DNA of 64,000 nt from positions 1 through 64,000 of the forward strand of contig MEOG01000100.1 in NCBI GenBank assembly GCA_001769125.1, read 5' to 3'. The translations under genes were made by a program, and so were the position numbers. This document shows, piece by piece, positions 44,628 to 55,000 of the stretch (the stretch's first letter is position 1; each line of letters begins with the position of its first letter). The notes under the pieces were generated by a model. The model did no database searches and was not told where the DNA came from. It saw only the letters and a program-made list of their open reading frames with translations. This DNA comes from Bacteroidetes bacterium GWF2_35_48 (lineage in GTDB: Bacteria; Bacteroidota; Bacteroidia; Bacteroidales; GWF2-35-48).

Positions 44628-47531
44628 TTATTTCCGGAGAATAATATTTGTTGAATATTCTTTACCCTGTTTAATAATTCGAACCAAATAACTTCCATTG
44701 TCAAACGATGACATATCAATGCTCTTTAGGTTACCCGGATTTTCCATTTTCTTAATTATTTCTCCTGTCATATTATAAATAACAACTTTAGCATTGCCAG
44801 CATTTTTGATGTAGATTTTATTACTTGTCGGATTTGGAAAGACTTCAATTGAGTTTTCGAAAACTGTTTTTGATCCTACCACTGTCAGGTCAACGGTACT
44901 AACAACAGAACAATTGTTCGCATCCGTTACGGTAAGGGAATAAACTCCGGCACACAAGCCACTGATTGATGATGTTGTAGCACTGGTACTCCATAGATAA
45001 TTATAAGGCGGAGTTCCACCTGCAACAGATGCATTTGCAGATCCATTACAGGTACCATTATCAGGTGTTTGGTTAAGAGTGACTGTTAGCATTGAACAAT
45101 CGGAGCAGGAAATCACCGATGTCATATTATCCACCTGGATCGTATTGAAACTTCCGTCTGTTACCCTGATTGGCCACACACCTGAAGGAGTAACAGTTGA
45201 TCCGGTTGCAAATGTGGTCCAGGAAGCAGGAGCATTGCATTCGGTAACAGGCATTGAATTTACCATGCAGAGGTTTACAAAAGGAGTCCAGGTTCCACCG
45301 CATGCAGTGCATTCAGCTTCATTTGTGATAGGCGTTGTAGTTGCTGGATTATATTGTTCCCAGATGTATGTTGGAGTGCCATTCAGAACTGTAATATCAC
45401 CATTTGGCTGTTCACAAACTGATAAGGCGGCACAACTATTAACCCTTATTATCACAGAATCCGCTCCGCATGGCATGGTGTAAAATATTTGATGATTACC
45501 TGGACCTGCAACAGCAGGGTTAAAAGTTCCGGTTGAAGCATTTGTTATTCCTGAGCCTGACCAGATACCCCCAACATTGGAAGCAATAAAATCAAAGGGA
45601 GCATCCGTGGAACAAACCGTATCAACATTACAAATATTTGCATCACAGCAGCCCACAGACGTTTGCGGACAAGCGCTCATATTGATGGATTGAATTTTTC
45701 CGTTCCTGTTTGTGACATCGCTGTTTGATTGGGCTCCAACAGCAACAATTTCCCCATTTATGTTTATTGCAATATCGTAAATTGTAAAACCTGTATTTGT
45801 CTCAAGAAGAATATTCAGATCTGGATCAAATTTCACAACTCTGTCTCCCGAGCCGGCATAGACGTTTCCGCAATTATCAATAGCCATCCCGCTATTCTTA
45901 ATAATTTTTTTTCCAAGCAGAATTTGACTGCTGCCACCAGGCAAAGGTACAGAGTTTATCAGTGCCCCTTCAACCTGAGATCTTCTGTGGATAGAATCTC
46001 CGCTATGAGTATAAATATACAAACTGTTGCCACATAAGGCTTTTAAACCTCCCCCGTTTTGTGTTGCAGGAAGATAATTTTCGCATTTATAAGACAACTC
46101 ATAATTATTGGGTACCTGAAATGCAGGAAGGTTTGATGGGCATAAGCCAATATTCTGATTAATAACTCCAACGTCTTTATGAGTTAAAAAGATGTATTTT
46201 GCATTTAATGAAGAAGCTATGGATCTGACTTCAATCGGATTTGCTCCAAAGCCTGCAATATTCGTATAATCCAAATCTTGAGTTGAAATAACTGAACCAT
46301 CGGTCGTATTCATGTTAAAAATGGTTGCATAGGCTGAAAATGCAAGCATATTAAGTTTTGTTCCACCTATTACAAGTTTTGTTTTATCGCAGTTAAATGA
46401 AATTGACCACCATTCATCACTTGTTGCGCTGCCGTCGGTATGCCAGTCCATTCCTCCTAAGTTATTAATCCTTTCAATAGAAGGGGAAGTACCTGATGTA
46501 ATATAGCAAGTTCCTGAGTTATCGGTGGCGAGTGTTCCTAACCATACATTGGAAGTGTCCCACGGTGTGGAATAGGTCCATTGAAGAGACCCAGCATTAT
46601 TATATTTTTCAAGTTTCATAGGGGTTTCCCCTCCAATTACATATACATTGCCTGGTCCATCTGTTTCAACTTCCCAAACTGCGGTGGATGAATTAAATGT
46701 TGCGTTAATAATCCACGGGTCAATAACCATCTCACGTGAATTATCATAATTCTCTGCTTCAAAAAATAATTCATTGTTTTCAAATCTGAATTTAATATTT
46801 AATCTTTCTTTTGTATCAGAATAATAAGCAATAGGTTTAAGTTCTGCGATATCTCCTAATGAAGTCTGAATTTTAAAATCCCCTGATGGCTCAATAGAAT
46901 ACCGGGTATATTCAGATTTGGTTTTTGAATGGAAATCATTATATTTAATTCTGACCTTAGATAAATCTGCTCCGGGACGAAGCGTAATATTATATTTTAT
47001 TCCTTTTTCAGGGTTAATGAAATAATCCACATCCACATTTTGATATAGGTTTTTATATACCAGTTGTTTGTAACCATTGATATGGTTTACATTGGAAATT
47101 TTGCCTGTAGTTGGATTTTTTATTGCATAGGAAAAATAGTGATCTGTTACCTCATTCACAAAAGTTTCAACATTTGGGTTTGAACCTACCCATGAGGCAT
47201 CAACAAGTTCGCTGATAGTAATCCATCTTGGTTTTTTTGATTGTTTTCTGTCAACTAAACTTTCAAATTCAAAATCTTCAGTGTTTCGTAAAAACTTGTC
47301 CATCCGATATGTAAAACCGCTTTGATTGAAAAACATTTTAAATCCATCGTAATCAATTGCGTATTTGATTTTTTTATCACTTTGCCAATTACGACCATCA
47401 AACTGACCTTTATTTTCAATAAAGACTTTTCTTTTAACGCCACTTTGAATGGCCCGATCCGTACCATCAGCGAGTAAGGATAATGTTGTTAGTATATAAA
47501 CAACAAATAATAGTAATAAAGATTTACTCAT
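44628..47531 (-). CDS. T9SS cargo with DUF7948-like, propeller and SprB-repeat regions
   Basis: A 967-aa secreted protein: signal peptide (1-22); a conserved N-terminal region starting [14 protein letters not shown] (about 34-275) of the sort seen in many Bacteroidota gliding/adhesin proteins; a propeller-like region (about 285-620); a Cys-rich stretch with CTACGGTW (741-748) and many CxxC-like pairs; one SprB-type repeat (about 814-885, [22 protein letters not shown]); and a type A sorting domain (893-967, [12 protein letters not shown]). Likely a surface adhesin or structural protein. No enzyme motif seen. Confidence 0.87.
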   Translation of the reverse strand: MSKSLLLLFVVYILTTLSLLADGTDRAIQSGVKRKVFIENKGQFDGRNWQSDKKIKYAIDYDGFKMFFNQSGFTYRMDKFLRNTEDFEFESLVDRKQSKKPRWITISELVDASWVGSNPNVETFVNEVTDHYFSYAIKNPTTGKISNVNHINGYKQLVYKNLYQNVDVDYFINPEKGIKYNITLRPGADLSKVRIKYNDFHSKTKSEYTRYSIEPSGDFKIQTSLGDIAELKPIAYYSDTKERLNIKFRFENNELFFEAENYDNSREMVIDPWIINATFNSSTAVWEVETDGPGNVYVIGGETPMKLEKYNNAGSLQWTYSTPWDTSNVWLGTLATDNSGTCYITSGTSPSIERINNLGGMDWHTDGSATSDEWWSISFNCDKTKLVIGGTKLNMLAFSAYATIFNMNTTDGSVISTQDLDYTNIAGFGANPIEVRSIASSLNAKYIFLTHKDVGVINQNIGLCPSNLPAFQVPNNYELSYKCENYLPATQNGGGLKALCGNSLYIYTHSGDSIHRRSQVEGALINSVPLPGGSSQILLGKKIIKNSGMAIDNCGNVYAGSGDRVVKFDPDLNILLETNTGFTIYDIAININGEIVAVGAQSNSDVTNRNGKIQSINMSACPQTSVGCCDANICNVDTVCSTDAPFDFIASNVGGIWSGSGITNASTGTFNPAVAGPGNHQIFYTMPCGADSVIIRVNSCAALSVCEQPNGDITVLNGTPTYIWEQYNPATTTPITNEAECTACGGTWTPFVNLCMVNSMPVTECNAPASWTTFATGSTVTPSGVWPIRVTDGSFNTIQVDNMTSVISCSDCSMLTVTLNQTPDNGTCNGSANASVAGGTPPYNYLWSTSATTSSISGLCAGVYSLTVTDANNCSVVSTVDLTVVGSKTVFENSIEVFPNPTSNKIYIKNAGNAKVVIYNMTGEIIKKMENPGNLKSIDMSSFDNGSYLVRIIKQGKEYSTNIILRK

Positions 47532-47654
47532 AATATTAATTTTTATGGTTATTAAACAAAAAATTTTATCGTGGGTTTATATTCAGTAAAAATACAATAA
47601 ATTATCTATTTGAAAAAATTATTACAAATTTTAATATCTTCTTATTATAATACA

Positions 47655-48695
47655 TTATATTGCTTCACATCTGCCAGCGTGGTCGAACTTTTTCTGACAG
47701 GCCAGCAAGACTTTCTCTGCAACCTGTTCGGGTTTTATACTGCGAATACAAAGGCAATCCTTTGATTTTTTACAACTTTTACATTCTTTATCAAGCACTA
47801 AATATTCAGAATTAGCTCCGATGGGTGCCCAGCGTGTAGGAAAAATGGGACGCATGGGCGCATAAATACCCAATGCGTATTTTCCTAGCGCAGAAGCAAT
47901 ATGCAGGGGCCCTGTACTTGCAGCCACCAAGCCATCTGCCGCATTGATAAATGCAATTAATTCCGCAAGCGTTAAACGCCCGGTTAAATCAGTTATCTGA
48001 TTGCAGTATTTTTCAAGAAACCCGGAAATCATTTTACCTTCATCAGTGCTGCCTGTAACAAAAATTTTAAATTGATCTTTGGGAAGCAATTCAATAAGTC
48101 TGGTAAAATTGTTCATGCCCCACTCACGTGCGCTGCCTTTCGATTTCGGATGAAGAATCAGGTTAAATTTTTCGTCCGATAACAGCATGGAAAATTGTGG
48201 TGGAAGGACAGAAGTATTCGTCAATCCGAAATATTTTGAAATCTCTTTAATGTCCTTTTCTTTTTTCAATCCTAAAGGCGCCAGAAGTTTACAGTTTAGC
48301 TGCGCTTCATGCAGGTTTGATTTCCTTCTGCTGATATTCACTTTTTTATTACAGAACAAAAGATTGTAAGGTCTTCTGGCTGTTCCGATGCGGGTTTTTA
48401 TCTTTGACAGGAAAGCGAGCTGGGCGATTATTTTATGAGGAAACACATGTACAATCGAATCTGCATTTAAAGATTTGAAATAAGAAACCCGCGCTGTTTT
48501 TGATAATTGTAAAATTTCTTCCCAAATAATAATTTCATCAATATTTTTGCAGGATTCTATGATGGGGCGGGTATAATTTTTCGCAAGAAATGAAATTTTA
48601 CATTCAGGGTAAAGTTCTTTTAAAATACCTGCAAGAGGCAATGTCAGGACAACGTCGCCAATATTATCAACCCGGCTGAGAATTATGTGTTTCAT
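47655..48695 (-). CDS. Glycosyltransferase family 9 (heptosyltransferase-like)
   Basis: A 346-aa GT-B enzyme that transfers a sugar (often ADP-heptose) onto lipopolysaccharide core at the cytoplasmic face. The start IILSRVDNIGDVVLTLPLAG is diagnostic, as is the later AASTGPLHIASALGKYALGIYAP block. The C-terminus has a Cys cluster (CKSCKKSKDCLC) that may bind metal. The ATG at 48693-48695, preceded by AGAGGA at a good distance, is preferred to a TTG five codons upstream. It lies 57 nt after the OmpA gene on the same strand. Confidence 0.9.
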   Translation of the reverse strand: MKHIILSRVDNIGDVVLTLPLAGILKELYPECKISFLAKNYTRPIIESCKNIDEIIIWEEILQLSKTARVSYFKSLNADSIVHVFPHKIIAQLAFLSKIKTRIGTARRPYNLLFCNKKVNISRRKSNLHEAQLNCKLLAPLGLKKEKDIKEISKYFGLTNTSVLPPQFSMLLSDEKFNLILHPKSKGSAREWGMNNFTRLIELLPKDQFKIFVTGSTDEGKMISGFLEKYCNQITDLTGRLTLAELIAFINAADGLVAASTGPLHIASALGKYALGIYAPMRPIFPTRWAPIGANSEYLVLDKECKSCKKSKDCLCIRSIKPEQVAEKVLLACQKKFDHAGRCEAI

Positions 48696-48752
48696 GAAAA
48701 ATCCTCTCAATTAAAATGCAAATTGAAACGCTTGACAAATGCTGTTTTACTA

Positions 48753-50927
48753 TTACTCAATTTCGTAATATTGGTCAACAGAACCAACAATTTTAAATTC
48801 AGTACGTCTGTTTTTAGCGCGACCTGCTTCGTTGTCTGTACCATCATGATTTGTATTGGGTGCAACAGGTTGGCTTTCTCCATATCCTTTAGCAACAAGG
48901 CGTTTTTTATCAAGCCCTTTGCTTATAAGATATTTCACAACGTTTTCAGCGCGCTTTTGAGATAATTTAAGATTATACGCATCAGAACTTATGGAGTCGG
49001 TATGTGCAGCAATTTCAACTACAATTTTGGGCATTTTTAGCATGGTTTGATATACTGTTTTATCAAGATACTTTAACGCATCTTCCGTTAGATCGGCTTT
49101 ACCAAACTCATACGTAATATTATTCATTACAATCGCTTCTTTTTCCTTAATAATTTTCCCTGTATTATCTGCCAGAACTTTCATGTAAACAGCGTCAAGG
49201 CGAATTGTATCAGACTTTGTAATATCTTCTGTTGATACATTAATTTTCTTGTTGTCGTATCCATAATTTTCCACGGTAATAAAATATTTATTTCCCTGTT
49301 CCATGTTAAAATAATATTCTCCCTTATCAGAGGAAACTGTATTCGTAATAAAAATGGAATCGCGGGTATTTTCTTTGTACATAAATAAAGACACCAGCTT
49401 TGAGCCAAGTAAAGAAACAGTAGAAGTATCTAATTTGTCTTTATCGATATTAACAAATTCCGATTGGTCTGATTTTGTGATCATCTTAAAAACACTGCTA
49501 TCTTTAACGGCATACAAAGAGCCTTTTGCAACTATTTTAATAAGGTCGGGCGCCTGAAAAACATATAAATCATCGCAACATGTAGAATTTCTTAATAAAG
49601 CTCCACCCTCACGGTTTGAGGTAAAAAAACCTTCTCCCTTTGTTTTTGAAGAAGCGTAATATAAATCGTCAGCTCCTGAATTTATAGGATATCCAAGGTT
49701 TTCTGGCCTTGTCCAGTTTCTTTGCTCTCCAATAGTTTTATATATATCCATGCCTCCAAAACCGGGAAGTTTATCAGAGCTGAAAAATAAAGATCGGGTT
49801 TGCATATCATAAAACGGTGTCAGTTCATCTCCTGGAGTATTAATTAGCTTTCCCAGATTTTTCTCCTCTGTCCATTTTCCCGTTTTTTTATTGAACTTCG
49901 AAAACCAAATATCCTGTCCCCCTATGGTGCCTTTTCTATCGGATACAAAATAAAGAATTTCCTGACCACTTTTAGAATCTGTACCAAGAGCAGGCATGGT
50001 AGATGTAAATTTTTTCTCATTAATTGGTTTTGGAAGCCGTACCGGTTCTCCCCAGAAATCGTCGTTATCTTTCTGACTGAGATAAATATTACAAATTATT
50101 TTATTTTTCCAATTTTTGGCGCAATACGTAAAATAAAAACGCTTTCCATCCTGCGATATCACAGCGTTTCCTGCATCATACTCATCGTTATTGAAAGGAC
50201 CTGAATACAACCCTGTATTTTTCCAGTCGTTTTTAATTTTTTGTGCAATGTAAAATTTACGAACGGGTTTTTTAGCTGTATCATTTGGATTATAACGCGC
50301 AACAGAATCAAAACGTAAAGAGCCATAAATAAAAGCATTTTCAGAAATTGGCAAAGGAGAAAATTCTATGTTGGGTCTATTTATAGATGTATCCATTCGT
50401 GAAATAATTACCTTATTTTTGGCTTTATTCCAAACCGTATCAATATAACTTTGGGCAAGTTCGCATCCGGTAACTTCAGCTTTTGATAAATTTCGCCAAA
50501 ACTTATCATCCTTTTGCCCTCTGTATTCTTTGCTGAATTTCACATAAAGAGGTATTGCTTCTTTATATTTTCCATTAATTTTTAACATAGATGCATACCA
50601 ATACAGACTAAGTGGAAAATCTTTTCCTTTATCTGTTTCATAAACTCTTAAGTATGCAGATTCTGCATTGTTATAATCTCTTGTTTTGCGGTATAATTCT
50701 GCAAGCTTATATGCAGTTTTTAAATCCTTGGGTTTACGCGCACAATAGGCTTCATAATAATCAATAGCAGTATAGAAATCGCCATCGCGTTCTGCATTTT
50801 TAGCAAAACGTTTCATTTTCCAGGCAGCCTTAACCTTAATTTGATTTGTATCCTTCGGGGTATAAGAAAAAGAAGATAAAACCGGTATTAAAAACAAAAA
50901 AAGGACTAAAGTTATAAGCTGTTTCAT
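48753..50927 (-). CDS. PorE-like OmpA-family protein with TPR and WD40-like propeller
   Basis: A 724-aa periplasmic protein: signal peptide (1-20), TPR region (about 30-155), PD40/WD40-like beta-propeller (about 175-470), a carboxypeptidase-regulatory-like beta-sandwich (about 500-600), and an OmpA C-terminal peptidoglycan-binding domain (about 610-720; HTDSISSDAYNLKLSQKRA, then NRRTEF). The same order is known in PorE of the P. gingivalis T9SS, which ties the secretion machinery to peptidoglycan. It follows the PorP/SprF gene by 18 nt. Other OmpA-TPR-PD40 paralogues exist in Bacteroidota, so PorE itself is not proven. Confidence 0.85.
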   Translation of the reverse strand: MKQLITLVLFLFLIPVLSSFSYTPKDTNQIKVKAAWKMKRFAKNAERDGDFYTAIDYYEAYCARKPKDLKTAYKLAELYRKTRDYNNAESAYLRVYETDKGKDFPLSLYWYASMLKINGKYKEAIPLYVKFSKEYRGQKDDKFWRNLSKAEVTGCELAQSYIDTVWNKAKNKVIISRMDTSINRPNIEFSPLPISENAFIYGSLRFDSVARYNPNDTAKKPVRKFYIAQKIKNDWKNTGLYSGPFNNDEYDAGNAVISQDGKRFYFTYCAKNWKNKIICNIYLSQKDNDDFWGEPVRLPKPINEKKFTSTMPALGTDSKSGQEILYFVSDRKGTIGGQDIWFSKFNKKTGKWTEEKNLGKLINTPGDELTPFYDMQTRSLFFSSDKLPGFGGMDIYKTIGEQRNWTRPENLGYPINSGADDLYYASSKTKGEGFFTSNREGGALLRNSTCCDDLYVFQAPDLIKIVAKGSLYAVKDSSVFKMITKSDQSEFVNIDKDKLDTSTVSLLGSKLVSLFMYKENTRDSIFITNTVSSDKGEYYFNMEQGNKYFITVENYGYDNKKINVSTEDITKSDTIRLDAVYMKVLADNTGKIIKEKEAIVMNNITYEFGKADLTEDALKYLDKTVYQTMLKMPKIVVEIAAHTDSISSDAYNLKLSQKRAENVVKYLISKGLDKKRLVAKGYGESQPVAPNTNHDGTDNEAGRAKNRRTEFKIVGSVDQYYEIE

Positions 50928-50945
50928 TGGGTTCGGAATAAATTA

Positions 50946-51968
50946 TCAATACCTGTCACAAGGAATAGCTTTGTTTGGTGTAATCGTACTCGGAGAAGTA
51001 TAAATCAAAGATATTTCAAAAGCCCCTTTATTTCTGGTTGCAGCCTTTAGCCCGGATAAGTTAATGTCATAGCTGAAGCCAATATCAAAATCACGATAAT
51101 TCACACCAGCAACAAAAAATACAGCATCAGTATTGCTGAAACCATTTCTCAAATAACCGCCAAACCAAAATGAATTTAGCTTTAACAGATTCGATGGGAG
51201 TTTGTATCCTAAATTTGCACCTCCTATAAAATCATTTGCGCTCTTCATGGTCATCCATAATATTTTCGGGTCTAAATAAACCTGCTTTGTAAGATCAATC
51301 GGTATATCTGCATGAAAAACAATACGGGAAGGAAGTTTATTGTCTCCCGGAAGATACGATTCCGTTGGTTGCGTAATATGATAAACAGCAGCTCCTACAG
51401 TAGGTTCAAACTTTTTAAATTTTTTACTCCAGGAAAGTCCTGCATTCAAATCCACATACGAGGGTTCGTCAAAAGCACCTGATTCATTACTGGGCAAAGA
51501 ATTATTAAAAATGCCCGTTAAGGCATCCCATTGTTCGGGATAGGTTTGTCCACTTAAAGAATGACCTTTCATTACATACCCTACCTGAACGCCGATATGC
51601 AAAACATTAAATTCAGGAAGTTTTATATGATATGCGAAAGAACCATAGAATTTATTTGCCTCAAGATTCAGGTTTCCTGATTTATCGTGTACGTAATTAA
51701 TTCCCCAGCTAAAATTCTGACTATATAAATATAGCTGATGATCAAAGCCGACAGATTGTGTAAGATACGGAACATTTACCGATTTCCATTGGGAGCGGTG
51801 TATTCCCATGATGCGCCAATCGCCCTTACAATGACCGGTTAAAGAAGGATTAAGGTTTAAAGGAGTAGCGTAAAACTGGGAAAAATGAATATCCTGAGAA
51901 AAAATATTTTCTCCTGATATTAAAATAAATAAGACGAATATATAATGTAAATATTTTTTCAATAGCAT
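50946..51968 (-). CDS. PorP/SprF-family type IX secretion outer-membrane protein
   Basis: A 340-aa outer-membrane barrel. A signal peptide ends in IFSQ, followed at once by DIHFSQFYATPLNLNPSLTG, the diagnostic start of PorP/SprF proteins. The body is beta-rich with repeated Phe/Tyr/Gly strands and RDFDIGFSYDINLSGL near the end. PorP/SprF paralogues act in secretion or surface attachment of specific cargo, classically large type B-CTD proteins. The divergent gene encodes such a PKD protein 77 nt away. Co-transcribed with the PorE-like gene. Confidence 0.93.
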   Translation of the reverse strand: MLLKKYLHYIFVLFILISGENIFSQDIHFSQFYATPLNLNPSLTGHCKGDWRIMGIHRSQWKSVNVPYLTQSVGFDHQLYLYSQNFSWGINYVHDKSGNLNLEANKFYGSFAYHIKLPEFNVLHIGVQVGYVMKGHSLSGQTYPEQWDALTGIFNNSLPSNESGAFDEPSYVDLNAGLSWSKKFKKFEPTVGAAVYHITQPTESYLPGDNKLPSRIVFHADIPIDLTKQVYLDPKILWMTMKSANDFIGGANLGYKLPSNLLKLNSFWFGGYLRNGFSNTDAVFFVAGVNYRDFDIGFSYDINLSGLKAATRNKGAFEISLIYTSPSTITPNKAIPCDRY

Positions 51969-52045
51969 TATTTTGCAAACAAAAATAGTATTAATTTTAC
52001 AAAATTAAAAATTTGTTCTATTTTTACATAGAAATTTTTTTTTTG

Positions 52046-55000
52046 ATGACAAAACGGATATTCGTATTTTTCTTTTTATTTGGTTTAACCTTTTCGCTCA
52101 AAGCACAGGTTACTGCATCTTTTATTGCTGACATAACAGAGGGTTGCGGGCAGATACCTTTGGTTTCTTTTACAAATTCGTCTACAGGCAGTGGAACATT
52201 AAGCTATCAATGGGATTTTGGAAACGGAAACACTTCATCTGACGCCAATCCTTTTACCAGCTATCCAAACCCCGGAAGCTACACCGTTAGCCTTACTGTA
52301 TCAAATGGAAGTCAGACTGATGTAATGACAATACCTGTTAATGTATGGTACGTTCCCGTGGCTAGTTTTACATCCGGGGCTCATGCAGGCTGTTTGCCCC
52401 TTTCAGTAAATTTTCAGGACGGTTCAAATGTTACAGGCTCAACAATAACAAACTGGCTCTGGTATTTTGGCGATGGCTATTCCTCCACAGAACAAAGCCC
52501 GACACACATATATACTACAGAGGGAAATTACCCGGTATCTTTAACCGTTACAGATGCGCACGGCTGTATTTCGATTCCTTACAATCTAACGGATTATGCG
52601 CAGGCTTCTGTAGTTCCAACCATTTCTATAAGCGGAGATATTACCAGTTACTGCCTTACGCCTCTCACTACAAATTTTACAAATAACTCAAGCGGATCAA
52701 CGCCTCTCGCGTTCCAGTGGAATTTCGGCGATCCAACTTCCGGTTCTGCTAATACATCTACACAACAAAACCCATCGCATACATATAATGATATAGGAAT
52801 CTATGATGTTTCACTCGTGGCTACAGATCAGAATGGTTGCTCCAATGATACTGTTATTACAGAAATGATAGATATATCTACAGTTACAGCTTCCTTTAAT
52901 GTTGTAGAAGGTGATACCGGATGTTTGAATCAGATGGTGCATTTCAACAATACCTCGGGAACACCCGGAATCTGGATTTACGGAAATGGAACAAGCGGTA
53001 CATCAGACTCAATTATTTATACAGCAACCGGAACTTATGAGGTTACATTAATTGCTGCGCCCGTGGAGTGTCCTGATACAATTTCGCATTTCATCACTAT
53101 AGTAAATCCTCCGACTACAGATTTTTTAATAGATAGCGTGTATGGATGCAAAGTGCCTCACAACGTAAATTTCACAAATACCTCCACAGGCGATGTTTCC
53201 TGGAGCTGGAATTTCGGCGATAGCGGAACTTCAACAACAGAAAATCCATCCCATACTTATACTGGTCAGGGTAATTTCAACGTTGTTCTAACGATATTAA
53301 ATCAAAACGGGTGCAGAGCCTCGCAAACGAAAAATGTGATCGTTCAATTTCCGGACGTATCTTTTGAAGCAGATACAAATATGGGTTGTGTGGATATACC
53401 CGTAAACTTTGAAGATAATAGTACATGCAACACACAATATGATAATGTTGTCGGCTGGAATTGGAATTTTGATGACGGACAGACATCAAATCTTCAAAAC
53501 CCTTCTCATACCTATACTGTTGATGGGCAATTCTGGATTACTTTAACAATCACTACCCAGCACAATTGTACAGCAAAAGACTCTGTTCAGCTTTTTTTCG
53601 GAAGCCACCAGCTGCCGGGCTTCACGCTGGATAAATACATTGCATGTGCGCAGGATTCAATATTCATAACCAATACATCTGCCGACACGAATAAAATTCA
53701 AACCTACGATTGGAAATTCGGACTTACACTTACATCAAACCTACAGCATCCCGTCCCTCAAATTCTTCGCAATACTGTAGATACAGGCTATGCCCATTTT
53801 CAACTCGTAACAAATTATTACGGTTGCCGCGATACAATTCTCGACAGTGTGTATATTAAAGGTCCCATCATTAAAACCCGCTCTGTTGTTACAGATTTGA
53901 TGAGTTGCGATGATCCCCATCAATATATCATGACCACCAACACGCAGGGAGCAGAATACTGGACATGGGACTGGCGCGATAGCTCGCTTGTGGACACAAC
54001 AGATCAGGATACAGTTATGCACCAATATCCGGTTGCTCCTTTGAGTACTCCTGATTATATGGTGTTGGTTTATGCATTCAACGATTCTCTGGGATGCGTA
54101 TATAAAGACAGTATTAAGGTTTATCCAAAAGATATTTATGCTAATTTCGATTCCCTCGCATGGAAGGATACTATTTGTTTTGATCCTAATGAATTATTAG
54201 CAAGTACCTTTAAAGATGCTTATTTCTGGAGATGGAATTTTGGAGACGGAACACCCACCACATCTTGGGGTCTTCCATTAACAGATCATTTGTACGACAC
54301 ATCCGGAACATACACCATTTGGCTTTACGCAAAAACAATGAGCTTGAATGAACTGCAATGTGTTGATTCAATATCAAGACAGGTACGTGTATTTAAACCC
54401 GAAGTTGAATTTTACGGCGACACGCTGATAGGTTGTGCGCAATCTCCCATAACAATACCCTTTCACAGCCAGGCATTTTCACCGGACACAAATATTGTTT
54501 CGTGGTTATGGAATTTAGGAGATAACCAAACTTCTACAGATACTGCATTTTCTCATTCGTATCCCACACCCGGAAAATATAACATTACACTTGAAGTTAC
54601 AGATGGTTTCGGATGTATAAATTCTCTTACAAAAAATCAATATATTGCATCGCTTGCTGTAACATCGAACTTTACGCTTTCTCAGACAGTATATTGTACA
54701 GGTGATGATATTCTGCTTAACTCGTCTTCAACATCCATTCCCACAGATTATCCTCCCACAGATTTTCACTGGTATTTGAGCAACGGCGACAGCAGTTACC
54801 AGCAATCGCCGACTATTTCTTTCCCTGTAAAAGGAGATTATGATGTTACATTGATTGTGTTCAACGCGCTGGGCTGTTCCGATACGTTAATCCGACCAGC
54901 TTATATTCAATCACAAAGCATTGACGCCGGATTCTATGTAACATTAAATAATATGATTACTTCTTCCGATAATCTTATTGCTGTTGTGGACACAAATTGT

